Assembly: GCF_008727735.1 (NCBI RefSeq)
Contig: NZ_CP044227.1
Coordinates: forward strand, 372,001 to 436,000
Origin: Flintibacter sp. KGMB00164
Lineage (GTDB): Bacteria; Bacillota; Clostridia; Oscillospirales; Oscillospiraceae
DNA: 64,000 nt
Direction: 5' to 3'
Part shown: positions 50,428 through 58,020 of the stretch, in pieces
How positions within the stretch are numbered: the first letter of the stretch is position 1
Layout: each line of letters opens with the position of its first letter
The notes under the pieces: generated by a model
What the model was told of the DNA's origin: nothing
The model's database searches: none
Seen by the model: the letters and a program-made list of their open reading frames with translations, nothing else
Program-made: the position numbers and the translations under genes

Positions 50428-50463
50428 GTACGCCCCCTGAGCCGAATGGCTCAGGGGGCGTAC
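50428..50463 (+). terminator. Terminator of the hydroxyacid dehydrogenase gene
   Basis: GTACGCCCCCTGAGCC (50428-50443) and GGCTCAGGGGGCGTAC (50448-50463), perfect 16-bp stem. Confidence 0.85.
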
Positions 50464-50480
50464 TTCGTTTGCATCTGGAT

Positions 50481-50529
50481 ATGACAGCAGCCCCATTGCA
50501 GTGCCGTTCTGCAATGGGGCTGCCGTCAT
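50481..50529. terminator. Long inverted repeat, likely terminator of the pxp operon
   Basis: ATGACAGCAGCCCCATTGCA (50481-50500) pairs with the complement at 50510-50529 with a single mismatch. It lies 24 nt beyond the pxpA stop. T-runs are poor on both sides. Confidence 0.55.
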
Positions 50530-50552
50530 GTTTTACTGGAAAGACCAAAGTG

Positions 50553-51311
50553 TCACTGGAAGTTGCGGATCTGGATGCCCTCAGCTTCAAACTCCTTGCG
50601 GATGCGCTCCACAAAGGCCAGAGCCTTGGCGCCGTCGCCGTGGACGCACAGGGTGTCGCCCTGGATGGCGATTTCCTTGCCAGTAATGGCGGTGACCTTG
50701 TGCTCCTTGATCATCTTGATGCAGCGCTCCACCGCCAGGTCCTCGTCGGTGATCATAGAGCCGGGCTGCTTGCGGGGGACCAGGGACAGGTCCTCCATGT
50801 AGGCGCGGTCAGCGAAGATCTCAGCCGCGGTCTTCAGGCCGATCTTCTGAGCTTCCTGGCCCAGAACAGCGCCGGCGCAGTAGAAGATGCGGATGGAGGG
50901 GTCGATCTCATATACCGCCTCACAGATGGCGCGGGAGACCTCTCGGTCATACTGGCACAGGTTGCCCAGCGCGCCGTGGGGAGCCACATGCTGCAGCTTC
51001 AGGCCATAGCTCTGGGTGAAGGCCATCAGAGCGCCGATCTGATACTTCATGTAGTTTTTCACCTCGTCGGTGGACAGGACCATCTTCCGGCGGCCAAAGC
51101 CCATCAGATCGGGATAGCCGGGGTGAGCGCCCACGGCCACGCCCCGCTCCTTGGCCATGCGGACCACCTTATCCATGACCATGGGGTCGCCGGCGTGGTA
51201 GCCGCAGGCTACGTTGGTGGAGGTGATGTGCTGGATGATGCCCTCGTCGTTTCCGATGCGGTAAGCGCCGAAGCTTTCGCCCATGTCGCTGTTCAAATCG
51301 ATGGTATACAT
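50553..51311 (-). CDS. pxpA: 5-oxoprolinase subunit PxpA (LamB/YcsF family)
   Basis: 252 residues. Family blocks: IDLNSDMGESFGAY at the start, TSTNVACGYHAGDP near 33, GVAVGAHPGYPDLMGFGRR near 57, HVAPHGALG and the CVHGDGAKA end. PxpA opens the phosphorylated 5-oxoproline ring, with PxpBC using ATP, to give glutamate. ATG 51311 with GAGGTG; a GTG three codons earlier overlaps that site. Last gene of the transporter-pxpB-pxpC-pxpA operon. Confidence 0.93.
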   Translation of the reverse strand: MYTIDLNSDMGESFGAYRIGNDEGIIQHITSTNVACGYHAGDPMVMDKVVRMAKERGVAVGAHPGYPDLMGFGRRKMVLSTDEVKNYMKYQIGALMAFTQSYGLKLQHVAPHGALGNLCQYDREVSRAICEAVYEIDPSIRIFYCAGAVLGQEAQKIGLKTAAEIFADRAYMEDLSLVPRKQPGSMITDEDLAVERCIKMIKEHKVTAITGKEIAIQGDTLCVHGDGAKALAFVERIRKEFEAEGIQIRNFQ

Positions 51312-51329
51312 GAAACGCACCTCTTTCTG

Positions 51330-52415
51330 TTACTGGGAGACCACCTGGATGGAGGTCTCATAGACTTTTCCGTTGACGGTAATGCGGTAACGGCGCACAG
51401 GACCAGGCAGGGTAGTCGCGGGGTAAACGGGAGACTGGTGAGCCTGGACCGAAGGCTGGGCCTGGGGCGCCGGAGCATTCAGATTTTGATCCAAGGTGTT
51501 GAGCCGCTGCTGCATCTCCCGCCACAGCTGGTGGGCCTGGGAGACGGTGACCGACTGGAAGCGGATGACGTCGCCGGGGCGGCACTGGCCGATGACGGGC
51601 AGGTCGGCGGTGATGACGGTGGCGATCTTGGTGTAGCCGCCCACGGTCTGGCGCTCGGCCAGCATGATAATGGGCAGGCCCGAGGTGGGCACCTGGATGG
51701 CGCCGGTGACCATGCCGTCGGAGATGATGTTGCCGTCTACCTTATGCTCGATGACCGGGCCGTCCAGACGGCAGCCCATGCGGTCAAAGTCGTTGGTCAC
51801 ATGATAGGGCTGACCCAGGAAGGTTTCGATGCCTTTGGGGGTGAAGGCGTCGTCCTGGGGACCGAGAATGACCCGCAGGACCCGCTGGTTTCCGGCGGGC
51901 ATGGGGTGGTCGGTGCGGCGGGATTCCATGCGGGGCAGTGCTGTCTTGGGGGCCAGAAAGGAGATCTCATCTCCCTTGGCCAGCTTGCGGCCCTCCAGGC
52001 CGCCTACCTTATTCTGCACACCGGTGGCCCGGCTGCCCATCACCTCGGGGACATCCAGTCCGCCGGCAAAGGCCACGTAGGTCCGGCAGCCGGTGCGGGC
52101 AGCCCGCAGCTTCAGCACTGAACCCGCCTTTACCAGAACCGCCTGGTTCATGGGCAGGGGCTTCTCGTCCAGCAGGGGCATCATGTCCCCGCCGGTAACG
52201 GCGATGATGTTGTCCTGAGTAAAGCGCAGGGTGGGACCCAGCATGGTGGCCTCCAGAGCGCTGAGATCTCTGGAATTGCCCACCAGAATATTGGCGATCT
52301 GGAAGGACTCCAGATCCATAGGGCCGGAGGGGGAGACGCCGAACTGCTCATAGCCGTACCGGCCTTTATCCTGAATGGTGGTCAGGACTCCGGGATTTTC
52401 TACTACGATGCCCAT
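51330..52415 (-). CDS. pxpC: 5-oxoprolinase subunit PxpC (carboxyltransferase fold)
   Basis: 361 residues. KipA/PxpC motifs: VENPGVLTTIQDKGRYGYEQFGV, GPTLRF, YVAFAGGLDVPEVMGSRAT, and GYTKIATVI near 270. With PxpB it phosphorylates 5-oxoproline. The C-terminus has a Pro/Ala/Gln linker (about 312-338) and then 20-odd residues ending YRITVNGKVYETSIQVV, which read like the start of a biotinyl/lipoyl domain that is cut short; no biotinylation MKM motif exists. Overlap-close to pxpB (2 nt gap). Confidence 0.9.
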   Translation of the reverse strand: MGIVVENPGVLTTIQDKGRYGYEQFGVSPSGPMDLESFQIANILVGNSRDLSALEATMLGPTLRFTQDNIIAVTGGDMMPLLDEKPLPMNQAVLVKAGSVLKLRAARTGCRTYVAFAGGLDVPEVMGSRATGVQNKVGGLEGRKLAKGDEISFLAPKTALPRMESRRTDHPMPAGNQRVLRVILGPQDDAFTPKGIETFLGQPYHVTNDFDRMGCRLDGPVIEHKVDGNIISDGMVTGAIQVPTSGLPIIMLAERQTVGGYTKIATVITADLPVIGQCRPGDVIRFQSVTVSQAHQLWREMQQRLNTLDQNLNAPAPQAQPSVQAHQSPVYPATTLPGPVRRYRITVNGKVYETSIQVVSQ

Positions 52416-52417
52416 GT

Positions 52418-53140
52418 TCAGCCCTCCTTTTCATAGGTCTTGGGCTGGTAGCAGCCAAGCTCTACCTGCCGCTTGATATCCATGAATTCCGCCTTGTCCA
52501 CCGGGACATGGCGGATCCACTGGCCCGCCTTGAGCAGGAAGGGGTTCTTCTTGCGGTAGTCACAGGCCAGAATGGGAGTGGTGCCGATGATGTTCCAGCC
52601 GCAGGGCTGATCGAAGGGGATGATGTCGCTCAGCCCCAGCTGCACCACGATGCTGCCGCCGGGAATGCGTACTCGGGGGGTCTCACGCCGCTTGAAGGAG
52701 AAGGGGTTCTCGAAGCGGGCGGTGTAGGGGTGGCCGGGCGCAAAGCCCAGCATATACACATAATAATCGCTCTGACTGTGGATGCGGATGATCTCTTCCT
52801 CGGTCTTGCCCTCGATGCGGGCGATCTCCTCCAGATCCAGGGCATATTCACCTTCGTAGAGGACAGGGATCTCGGTGACAATGGACTTGGGGAGGCTGGA
52901 CAGATCCAGGTGCTTGACGCCCTGGTCAATGGCCTCCTTCAACTGGTCCAGATCTGCGGTGAGAGGGTCATAGTGGATGACCAGAGAGCGGTAGGTGGGG
53001 ATGAGTTCTCCAATCCCGGGGAGCCGCCGCTCCTCCAGAGCACGCTTCAGGGCCACCACCTTCCGGTTGACCTCCATGCTGATCTCATTTTCAAATTCTA
53101 CCAACAGGGCCTGATCGCCCACGTCATGTAAGGTATACAT
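52418..53140 (-). CDS. pxpB: 5-oxoprolinase subunit PxpB (KipI family)
   Basis: 240 residues. The KipI-type layout includes DVGDQALLVEFENEIS at the start, PTYRSLVIHYDP near 50, and the GFAPGHPYTARF and PRVRIPGGSIVVQLG blocks (about 133-172). Partner of PxpC for ATP-dependent phosphorylation of 5-oxoproline; in Bacillus the homologue also checks sporulation kinase A, but this chain sits in a clear pxp operon. Located 86 nt after the transporter gene. Confidence 0.9.
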   Translation of the reverse strand: MYTLHDVGDQALLVEFENEISMEVNRKVVALKRALEERRLPGIGELIPTYRSLVIHYDPLTADLDQLKEAIDQGVKHLDLSSLPKSIVTEIPVLYEGEYALDLEEIARIEGKTEEEIIRIHSQSDYYVYMLGFAPGHPYTARFENPFSFKRRETPRVRIPGGSIVVQLGLSDIIPFDQPCGWNIIGTTPILACDYRKKNPFLLKAGQWIRHVPVDKAEFMDIKRQVELGCYQPKTYEKEG

Positions 53141-53226
53141 AAAGGTTCCTCCACTTGTCCGGCCGGTCCATGGTTATGGACCGGCCGGATGGATTTATAG
53201 GTGCAGAATGACAGGGCGGCAAAGGA

Positions 53227-54558
53227 TCAGCTGTTGTAGATCTCCTTGTCGAACTCCTTCTCGCTGGTGGAGACAATCACGGTGGTAGCCGCGTCGCCCA
53301 CCACGTTCAGGGTGGTCAGGACCATCTCGCAGGGCTTGTTCATGGCAAGCACCAGAGAGTAGATGAGGGTACAAAGCTCGGTGTTGAAGCCGGCGCCGGT
53401 GAGAACCGCGTACAGCATAACGGAACCGGCGGCGGGGATGGCGGGGGTGCCCATGGAGGCGGCGATGGCCAGCAGGGTCATGGTCAGGTAGTTCATGGGG
53501 GTGACTTCCAGACCGGCGCAGGTGGCGATGAAGGCGGCGCCGATGATGTGCATGATGGCGGTGCCGTTCATGTTGATGGTCATGCCCACGGGCAGTACGA
53601 AGTCGGTGATCTCCTCAGAGCAGCCCAGCTCCTTCACGCAGGTCTCACGGTTGAGGGGCAGGGCGGGGGCAGAGGCGGCGGCGCCGAAGGCGATGATGGC
53701 CACCTTGATCATCTTCTTCATGAAGATGAAGGGGTTGCAGCGGGTAGCAGCACCGATGGCGATGGGATAGGCCACCAGCAGGTAGATGATCAGGACAATG
53801 ATGGTGACGAGGATGTAAGAGAAGATGTTGCTGACCTGGTCGATGCCGTAGATGGCGAAGGTGCGGGTGATCATGCAGAACACGGAGAAGGGGCTGCACA
53901 CGATGATCAGGAAGTCCAGGAACTTCTGCACGATCTGGCTGCACTCGTCGCAGAAGACCTTGAAGACCTTGATCTTGTCTTCCATAGCGGCGATGCTCAC
54001 GCCGATGATGACGGAGCAGGTGATGACCGCCAGCATTTTGTTGTTGCTGCTCAGGGCGGAGATCATATTGTCGGGCACCGCGTTGACGATGGTGACCAGG
54101 ATGTTGCTGGTCTCGGCCTCGGTGACATCGGCGGCCAGGCTGTCCACCACGAACTCACGGTACAGACCCATGTTGATGACCAGCTCAGAGACCACAGCGG
54201 CGAAGAAGCAGGCCACCAGGTAGAACAGAACGAAGGTGATGATGGTCTTGCCGGCGATGCGGCCCAGCTTTCTCATATCGTTCATGCCGCACACGGACAT
54301 GATGATGGAGAAAAAGACCATGGGCACGATGGCCAGCTTCAGTGCGTTGGTAAATACGGTTTGAATAATGTAGAACAGGCCGATGGCATTGCGCCCCTCG
54401 CTGACCGTGATGTCCTGGAAGAAGATCTTATTCAGGATATCCCACGTGGCCGGGGACATGGAGGGTTTTAATAAGGAGATGACAATACCCAATATAACAC
54501 CCAGGATGAGGGCTGTCACCATGCGCTTGACAAAGCTTTTCCGTTTCTTCTCAACCAT
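53227..54558 (-). CDS. Dicarboxylate/amino acid:cation symporter (DAACS)
   Basis: 443 residues with about eight membrane segments plus two re-entrant hairpins. The family Na+/substrate motif reads NMNGT (canonical NMDGT), and SMGTPAIPAAG is the HP2 tip. It imports acidic amino acids or C4 acids with Na+ or H+. It is the first gene of the operon with pxpB-pxpC-pxpA, so 5-oxoproline or glutamate is a likely substrate. ATG 54558 with GGGAG; the open frame to 54582 has a weaker start. Confidence 0.9.
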   Translation of the reverse strand: MVEKKRKSFVKRMVTALILGVILGIVISLLKPSMSPATWDILNKIFFQDITVSEGRNAIGLFYIIQTVFTNALKLAIVPMVFFSIIMSVCGMNDMRKLGRIAGKTIITFVLFYLVACFFAAVVSELVINMGLYREFVVDSLAADVTEAETSNILVTIVNAVPDNMISALSSNNKMLAVITCSVIIGVSIAAMEDKIKVFKVFCDECSQIVQKFLDFLIIVCSPFSVFCMITRTFAIYGIDQVSNIFSYILVTIIVLIIYLLVAYPIAIGAATRCNPFIFMKKMIKVAIIAFGAAASAPALPLNRETCVKELGCSEEITDFVLPVGMTINMNGTAIMHIIGAAFIATCAGLEVTPMNYLTMTLLAIAASMGTPAIPAAGSVMLYAVLTGAGFNTELCTLIYSLVLAMNKPCEMVLTTLNVVGDAATTVIVSTSEKEFDKEIYNS

Positions 54559-54800
54559 GATTTCAACTCCCGTATACAACATTTATCTCGTATCCCGCTC
54601 TTTATGGGATGCGCAAGGTTTGGTTCGGCGGCTGATTCTTGGGTCACCGGTGTCGACAGGAGAAATCCTATCTTAATTGCCCAAAAAACAACGGCCTCAC
54701 CGTCTGAATTAAGGATAACATCTCCAAAGTTTTTCGACAAATAAATATTCCGAACGTCTTTTATTTATTTTCTTAATATTTAAACGGCGGTATCCAGCGC
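54559..54800 (-). promoter_or_regulatory. Upstream region of the DAACS/pxp operon
   Basis: 242 nt with no convincing gene; a 74-codon frame (54516-54740) overlaps the DAACS start and has no ribosome site. A possible reverse-strand promoter is TTGTCG, 17 bp, TATCCT near 54720-54748. AT-rich past 54750. Confidence 0.35.
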
Positions 54801-54833
54801 AAAAGCCCGCAGAGTGTGCTCTGGCGGGCTTTT
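54801..54833. terminator. Terminator-like hairpin between divergent genes
   Basis: AAAAGCCCGC (54801-54810) and GCGGGCTTTT (54824-54833) around an AGAG/CTCT stem. A terminator between two divergently transcribed genes has no obvious client. Confidence 0.7.
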
Positions 54834-54866
54834 ATTGTATTTCTAAATAATTCTTATCACACATAT

Positions 54867-54898
54867 TCATTTTACAAATATAATTTCTGTGCGCTATA
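54867..54898 (+). promoter_or_regulatory. Promoter of the aminotransferase gene
   Basis: TTTACA-like -35 near 54870, about 18 bp spacer, and consensus TATAAT at about 54895, roughly 85 bp before the start. Confidence 0.55.
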
Positions 54899-54979
54899 AT
54901 GAGCCCACAAGCAAGAGAACAAGAAAAACTGATGGATCATACAAAAATCAACCTGGATATACAGGAAAGGAGAATCGGT

Positions 54980-56161
54980 ATGTTTGAAACTGCTAAGCGT
55001 ATGGAGATGCTCCCGTTTTCCGGCATCCGTGTCATGATGGAGAAGGCCACCCAGATGCAGAAGAAGGGTGAGGACGTCATTCATATGGAGATCGGCCGCC
55101 CCGACTTCGATACCCCCCAGGTCATTAAGGATGCCGCTTATGACAGCATCCGCCGGGGCAACGTGTTCTACACCTCTAACTATGGTACCCCTGAGCTGCG
55201 CAAGGCCATCGCCGAAAAGCTCAAGCGGGACAACAACGTGGACTACACCGCCGACGAGATCCTGGTGACCATCGGCGTGGGCGAGGGCACCTACGCCGCG
55301 GTAGCCGCCTTCCTCAACCCCGGCGACGAGGTTCTGGTTCCCGATCCCGTGTGGCTCAACTACATCCACGTGCCCAACTTCTTCGGCGCTGTTCCTGTCA
55401 GCTACAAGCTGCGGGAGGAGAACGACTTCCAGATCGACCTCAAGGAGCTGGAGAGCCTCATCACCGATAAGACCCGCATGCTGGTTATCAACACCCCCGG
55501 CAACCCCACCGGCGTGGTGCAGTCCTATGAGACCCTGAAGGGCCTGGCCGATATCGCCATCCGTCACGACCTGATCGTGGTCTCCGACGAGATCTATGAG
55601 AAGCTGGTCTACGGCGGCGAGAAGCACATCAGCATCGCCTCTCTGCCCGGCATGAAGGAGCGCACCATCACCCTCAACGGCTTCTCCAAGTGCTACTCCA
55701 TGACCGGCTGGCGTCTGGGCTATGCCGCCGCTCCCGTGGACTTCATCAAGGCTATGGTCCGCGTCCACCAGTACATCAACACCTGTGCCGCTTCCTTTGT
55801 CCAGGAGGCCGGTATCACCGCCCTGAAGAAGGCTGAGCCCGACGTGCAGGAGATGGTGAAGGAGTACGCCCGCCGCAGAGACTACATGGTCTCCGCCATC
55901 AACAGCATGGACGGCGTGAGCTGCAAGACCCCCGGCGGCGCCTTCTATGTCTTCATGAACATCAAGTCCTTCGGCATGTCCTCCGCCGATATGGCCAACT
56001 ACCTGCTGGAGGAGGCCAAGATCGCCACCGTGCCCGGCTCCGCCTTCGGTTCTCAGGGCGAGGGCTACGTCCGCTTCTCCTACGCCTGCAGCTATGAGCG
56101 CATCGTAGAGGGCATGGAGCGCATGCGCAAGGCTCTGGCCAAGCTGCCCAAGAAGGCTTAA
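54980..56161 (+). CDS. PLP-dependent class I/II aminotransferase
   Basis: 393 residues. The PLP lysine is Lys237 in NGFSKCYSMTGWRLGY, and NTPGNPTG (171-178) and VSDEIYEKLVYGG complete the cofactor pocket. It resembles the aspartate/aromatic/alanine aminotransferases of Clostridia; the acceptor is most likely 2-oxoglutarate/glutamate. The start is ATG 54980 with AAGGAG; the longer frame from 54899 has no site and begins in the promoter. It shares TTAA with the convergent LysR stop (4-nt overlap of the two stop codons). Confidence 0.92.
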   Translation: MFETAKRMEMLPFSGIRVMMEKATQMQKKGEDVIHMEIGRPDFDTPQVIKDAAYDSIRRGNVFYTSNYGTPELRKAIAEKLKRDNNVDYTADEILVTIGVGEGTYAAVAAFLNPGDEVLVPDPVWLNYIHVPNFFGAVPVSYKLREENDFQIDLKELESLITDKTRMLVINTPGNPTGVVQSYETLKGLADIAIRHDLIVVSDEIYEKLVYGGEKHISIASLPGMKERTITLNGFSKCYSMTGWRLGYAAAPVDFIKAMVRVHQYINTCAASFVQEAGITALKKAEPDVQEMVKEYARRRDYMVSAINSMDGVSCKTPGGAFYVFMNIKSFGMSSADMANYLLEEAKIATVPGSAFGSQGEGYVRFSYACSYERIVEGMERMRKALAKLPKKA

Positions 56162-57081
56162 AAACGTTGCCAGGTCTGGCCGATGTGCAGATCAAATTTC
56201 AGATTCTGCAGATATTGAGCCAGGTTGCGTTCAAAATAGTCCAACGCTTTTTCCGTGGTGATCAGAGGATTGCGGTGCTTGATCTTGTAGCAGCAGCGGT
56301 TGGGGGGAGGATTCTCCAGCCGGCTGACATACAGGGCGTGGCTGCCGTAGAGCTCATGAATCACCGATTCCGGGGCGATCATCCAGTACTGTTCTCTGGG
56401 GTTCCACATTTTGGAGATCACCGTAATGGTGTCGGCGGACAGACAGGGACGGGAATAACTGGTCAGCCACTGGTCGTGCCAGATCTGATAGGGATCGTCC
56501 CACTTTAAAAACAGCTCTTTGGCGGGGTCAAGCTCCTCGGTGTGGACCAGGGGCTTCTCCACCGCCGGGTTGGAGGACTGGACCAGGTACATCTGCTCCT
56601 CAAAGACACACTCACAGAGAATGTTTTTGTAGTAGAGCTGGTAGTACACAAAGGCCAGGTCGATGTCGTGGGCGTCCAGGATGCTGTACAGCTCTGAGGA
56701 CTGATGGGTGCGGATGTTGAGATCCAGCACCGTCCCACTGTGGATGAGCTGCCGGTAAAAGGGCGCCAGCAGGGCCACGTTCACACTGTCGGTGCAGCCG
56801 ATGGTGAGCAGCGTCCGCTCCCGCCGCCCCTGAAGCAGGCGGGTCTCCTTCCACAGAGACATCATCCGCTCCGCAATGGGGATGAAGTCGGCCCCCTCTG
56901 GGGTGAGCTCGATCTGTTTAAATCCCTTGCTGCGGAGAATCAGCGAGCAGTTCAGTTCCTTTTCCAGCAGCTTGAGCCGGTGGCTCACCGTAGGCTGGGA
57001 GAGAAAGAGGGCATCCGCTGTTTTGGAAATGCTCTTGGTACTGACAATGGAGAGAAACATCTCGATATCGGCCAGATCCAT
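56158..57081 (-). CDS. LysR-family regulator between aminotransferase and RraA-like genes
   Basis: 307 residues. HTH (about 1-60) with TKSISKTADALFLSQPTVSHRLKLLEKEL; effector domain from about 88 with the LysR-type ligand cleft. ATG 57081 with GGAGG 7 nt upstream. Its 3' end overlaps the aminotransferase stop by 4 nt, tail to tail; its 5' end is divergent from the RraA-like gene. It most likely regulates that neighbour. Effector unknown. Confidence 0.9.
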   Translation of the reverse strand: MDLADIEMFLSIVSTKSISKTADALFLSQPTVSHRLKLLEKELNCSLILRSKGFKQIELTPEGADFIPIAERMMSLWKETRLLQGRRERTLLTIGCTDSVNVALLAPFYRQLIHSGTVLDLNIRTHQSSELYSILDAHDIDLAFVYYQLYYKNILCECVFEEQMYLVQSSNPAVEKPLVHTEELDPAKELFLKWDDPYQIWHDQWLTSYSRPCLSADTITVISKMWNPREQYWMIAPESVIHELYGSHALYVSRLENPPPNRCCYKIKHRNPLITTEKALDYFERNLAQYLQNLKFDLHIGQTWQRF

Positions 57082-57197
57082 ACAAACGCCTCCTTGGCAC
57101 CCGGAAATGAGAGCGTAAAAAGTTACTGACAGTTTACCACACAATCCGCGGTTATTTCAATCGCTTTAAATCATTGTATTGAAAGAAGGATCTTATC

Positions 57198-57878
57198 ATG
57201 GCAGTTGGATGCAGAATTAAAAAGAATATCGTTCGTCCCGATCGCAGCCTGGTGGAGGCTTTCCGCGGCATTCCCGTGGCCAACATCGACGACTGCATGA
57301 ATCGTCTCTCCGCCGTTCAGGCTGAGCTTTGCCCCATGAACTCCTCTCCCCTGCTGGGCACCGCCTTTACCGTAAAGTGCCCCGCCGGTGATAACCTCAT
57401 GTTCCACAAGGCCCTGGATCTGGCCCAGCCCGGCGACGTGCTGGTCATCGCTGCCGGCGGCAGCATGAGCCGCGCCCTGTGCGGTGAGATCATGGCCACC
57501 TATGCCCGTAGCCGCGGCATCGCCGGTTTCATCATCGACGGCTGTGTCCGTGACCGGGACGAGCTGGCTCAGTTCACCGACTTCCCTGTCTATGCCAAGG
57601 GCGTTATCCCCAACGGCCCCTATAAGAACGGCCCCGGCGAGATCAACTTCCCCGTCAGCGTGGGCGGCCAGGTCATCTGCCCGGGCGACATCCTGGTGGG
57701 CGACGGCGACAGCATCCTGGTGATCAAGCCTGAGGACGCGGAAGAGCTGGCCAAGGCCGCCAAGGCGGTCAAGGTCAAAGAGGAGGGCCAGCTGGAGGGC
57801 ATCAAGACCGGCAAGGGCTTCCCCCGTCCCTTCGTGGACCAGATCCTGGAGCAGATCGGCGTAGAGTACGTGGACTGA
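57198..57878 (+). CDS. RraA-family protein (aldolase-like)
   Basis: 226 residues. RraA/HMG-aldolase fold with VANIDDCMNRL near the start, AAGGSMSRALCGEIMATYARSRGIAGFIIDGCVRDRDEL (with the metal/substrate Arg-Asp pair) and the VSVGGQVICPGDILVGDGDSI block. The family includes 4-hydroxy-4-methyl-2-oxoglutarate aldolase and RNase E inhibitor RraA; without RNase E regulation in Clostridia, an aldolase or decarboxylase role is favoured. The DEG of the GDGDSILV segment and R at about 121 are the usual metal-binding residues. AAGGAT precedes ATG 57198. Confidence 0.85.
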   Translation: MAVGCRIKKNIVRPDRSLVEAFRGIPVANIDDCMNRLSAVQAELCPMNSSPLLGTAFTVKCPAGDNLMFHKALDLAQPGDVLVIAAGGSMSRALCGEIMATYARSRGIAGFIIDGCVRDRDELAQFTDFPVYAKGVIPNGPYKNGPGEINFPVSVGGQVICPGDILVGDGDSILVIKPEDAEELAKAAKAVKVKEEGQLEGIKTGKGFPRPFVDQILEQIGVEYVD

Positions 57879-57909
57879 TTCCCCTCTCATCAACCATATA
57901 CCCCCGGCG

Positions 57910-57940
57910 GCGAAGGACCGGCTTTATGCCGGCCCTTCGC
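57910..57940 (+). terminator. Terminator of the RraA-like gene
   Basis: GCGAAGG..CCGGC with GCCGG..CCTTCGC, loop TTTAT, followed by GCGTTTTTC. Confidence 0.8.
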
Positions 57941-57962
57941 TGCGTTTTTCGAGAATATATAT

Positions 57963-57999
57963 AACAGCACCCCTGTGGGATGACCACAGGGGTGCTGTT
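57963..57999 (-). terminator. Terminator of the hydrogenase-rubrerythrin gene
   Basis: AACAGCACCCCTGTGG (57963-57978) and CCACAGGGGTGCTGTT (57984-57999), perfect 16-bp stem, 21 nt after the stop codon. Confidence 0.8.
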
Positions 58000-58020
58000 G
58001 TTAACGGTTTTTTGAAAAAA

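Noticed and set aside
54516-54740. 74-codon reverse ORF upstream of DAACS
   Set aside because: No ribosome site, overlaps the DAACS start in another frame, and reads like translated promoter/leader sequence.
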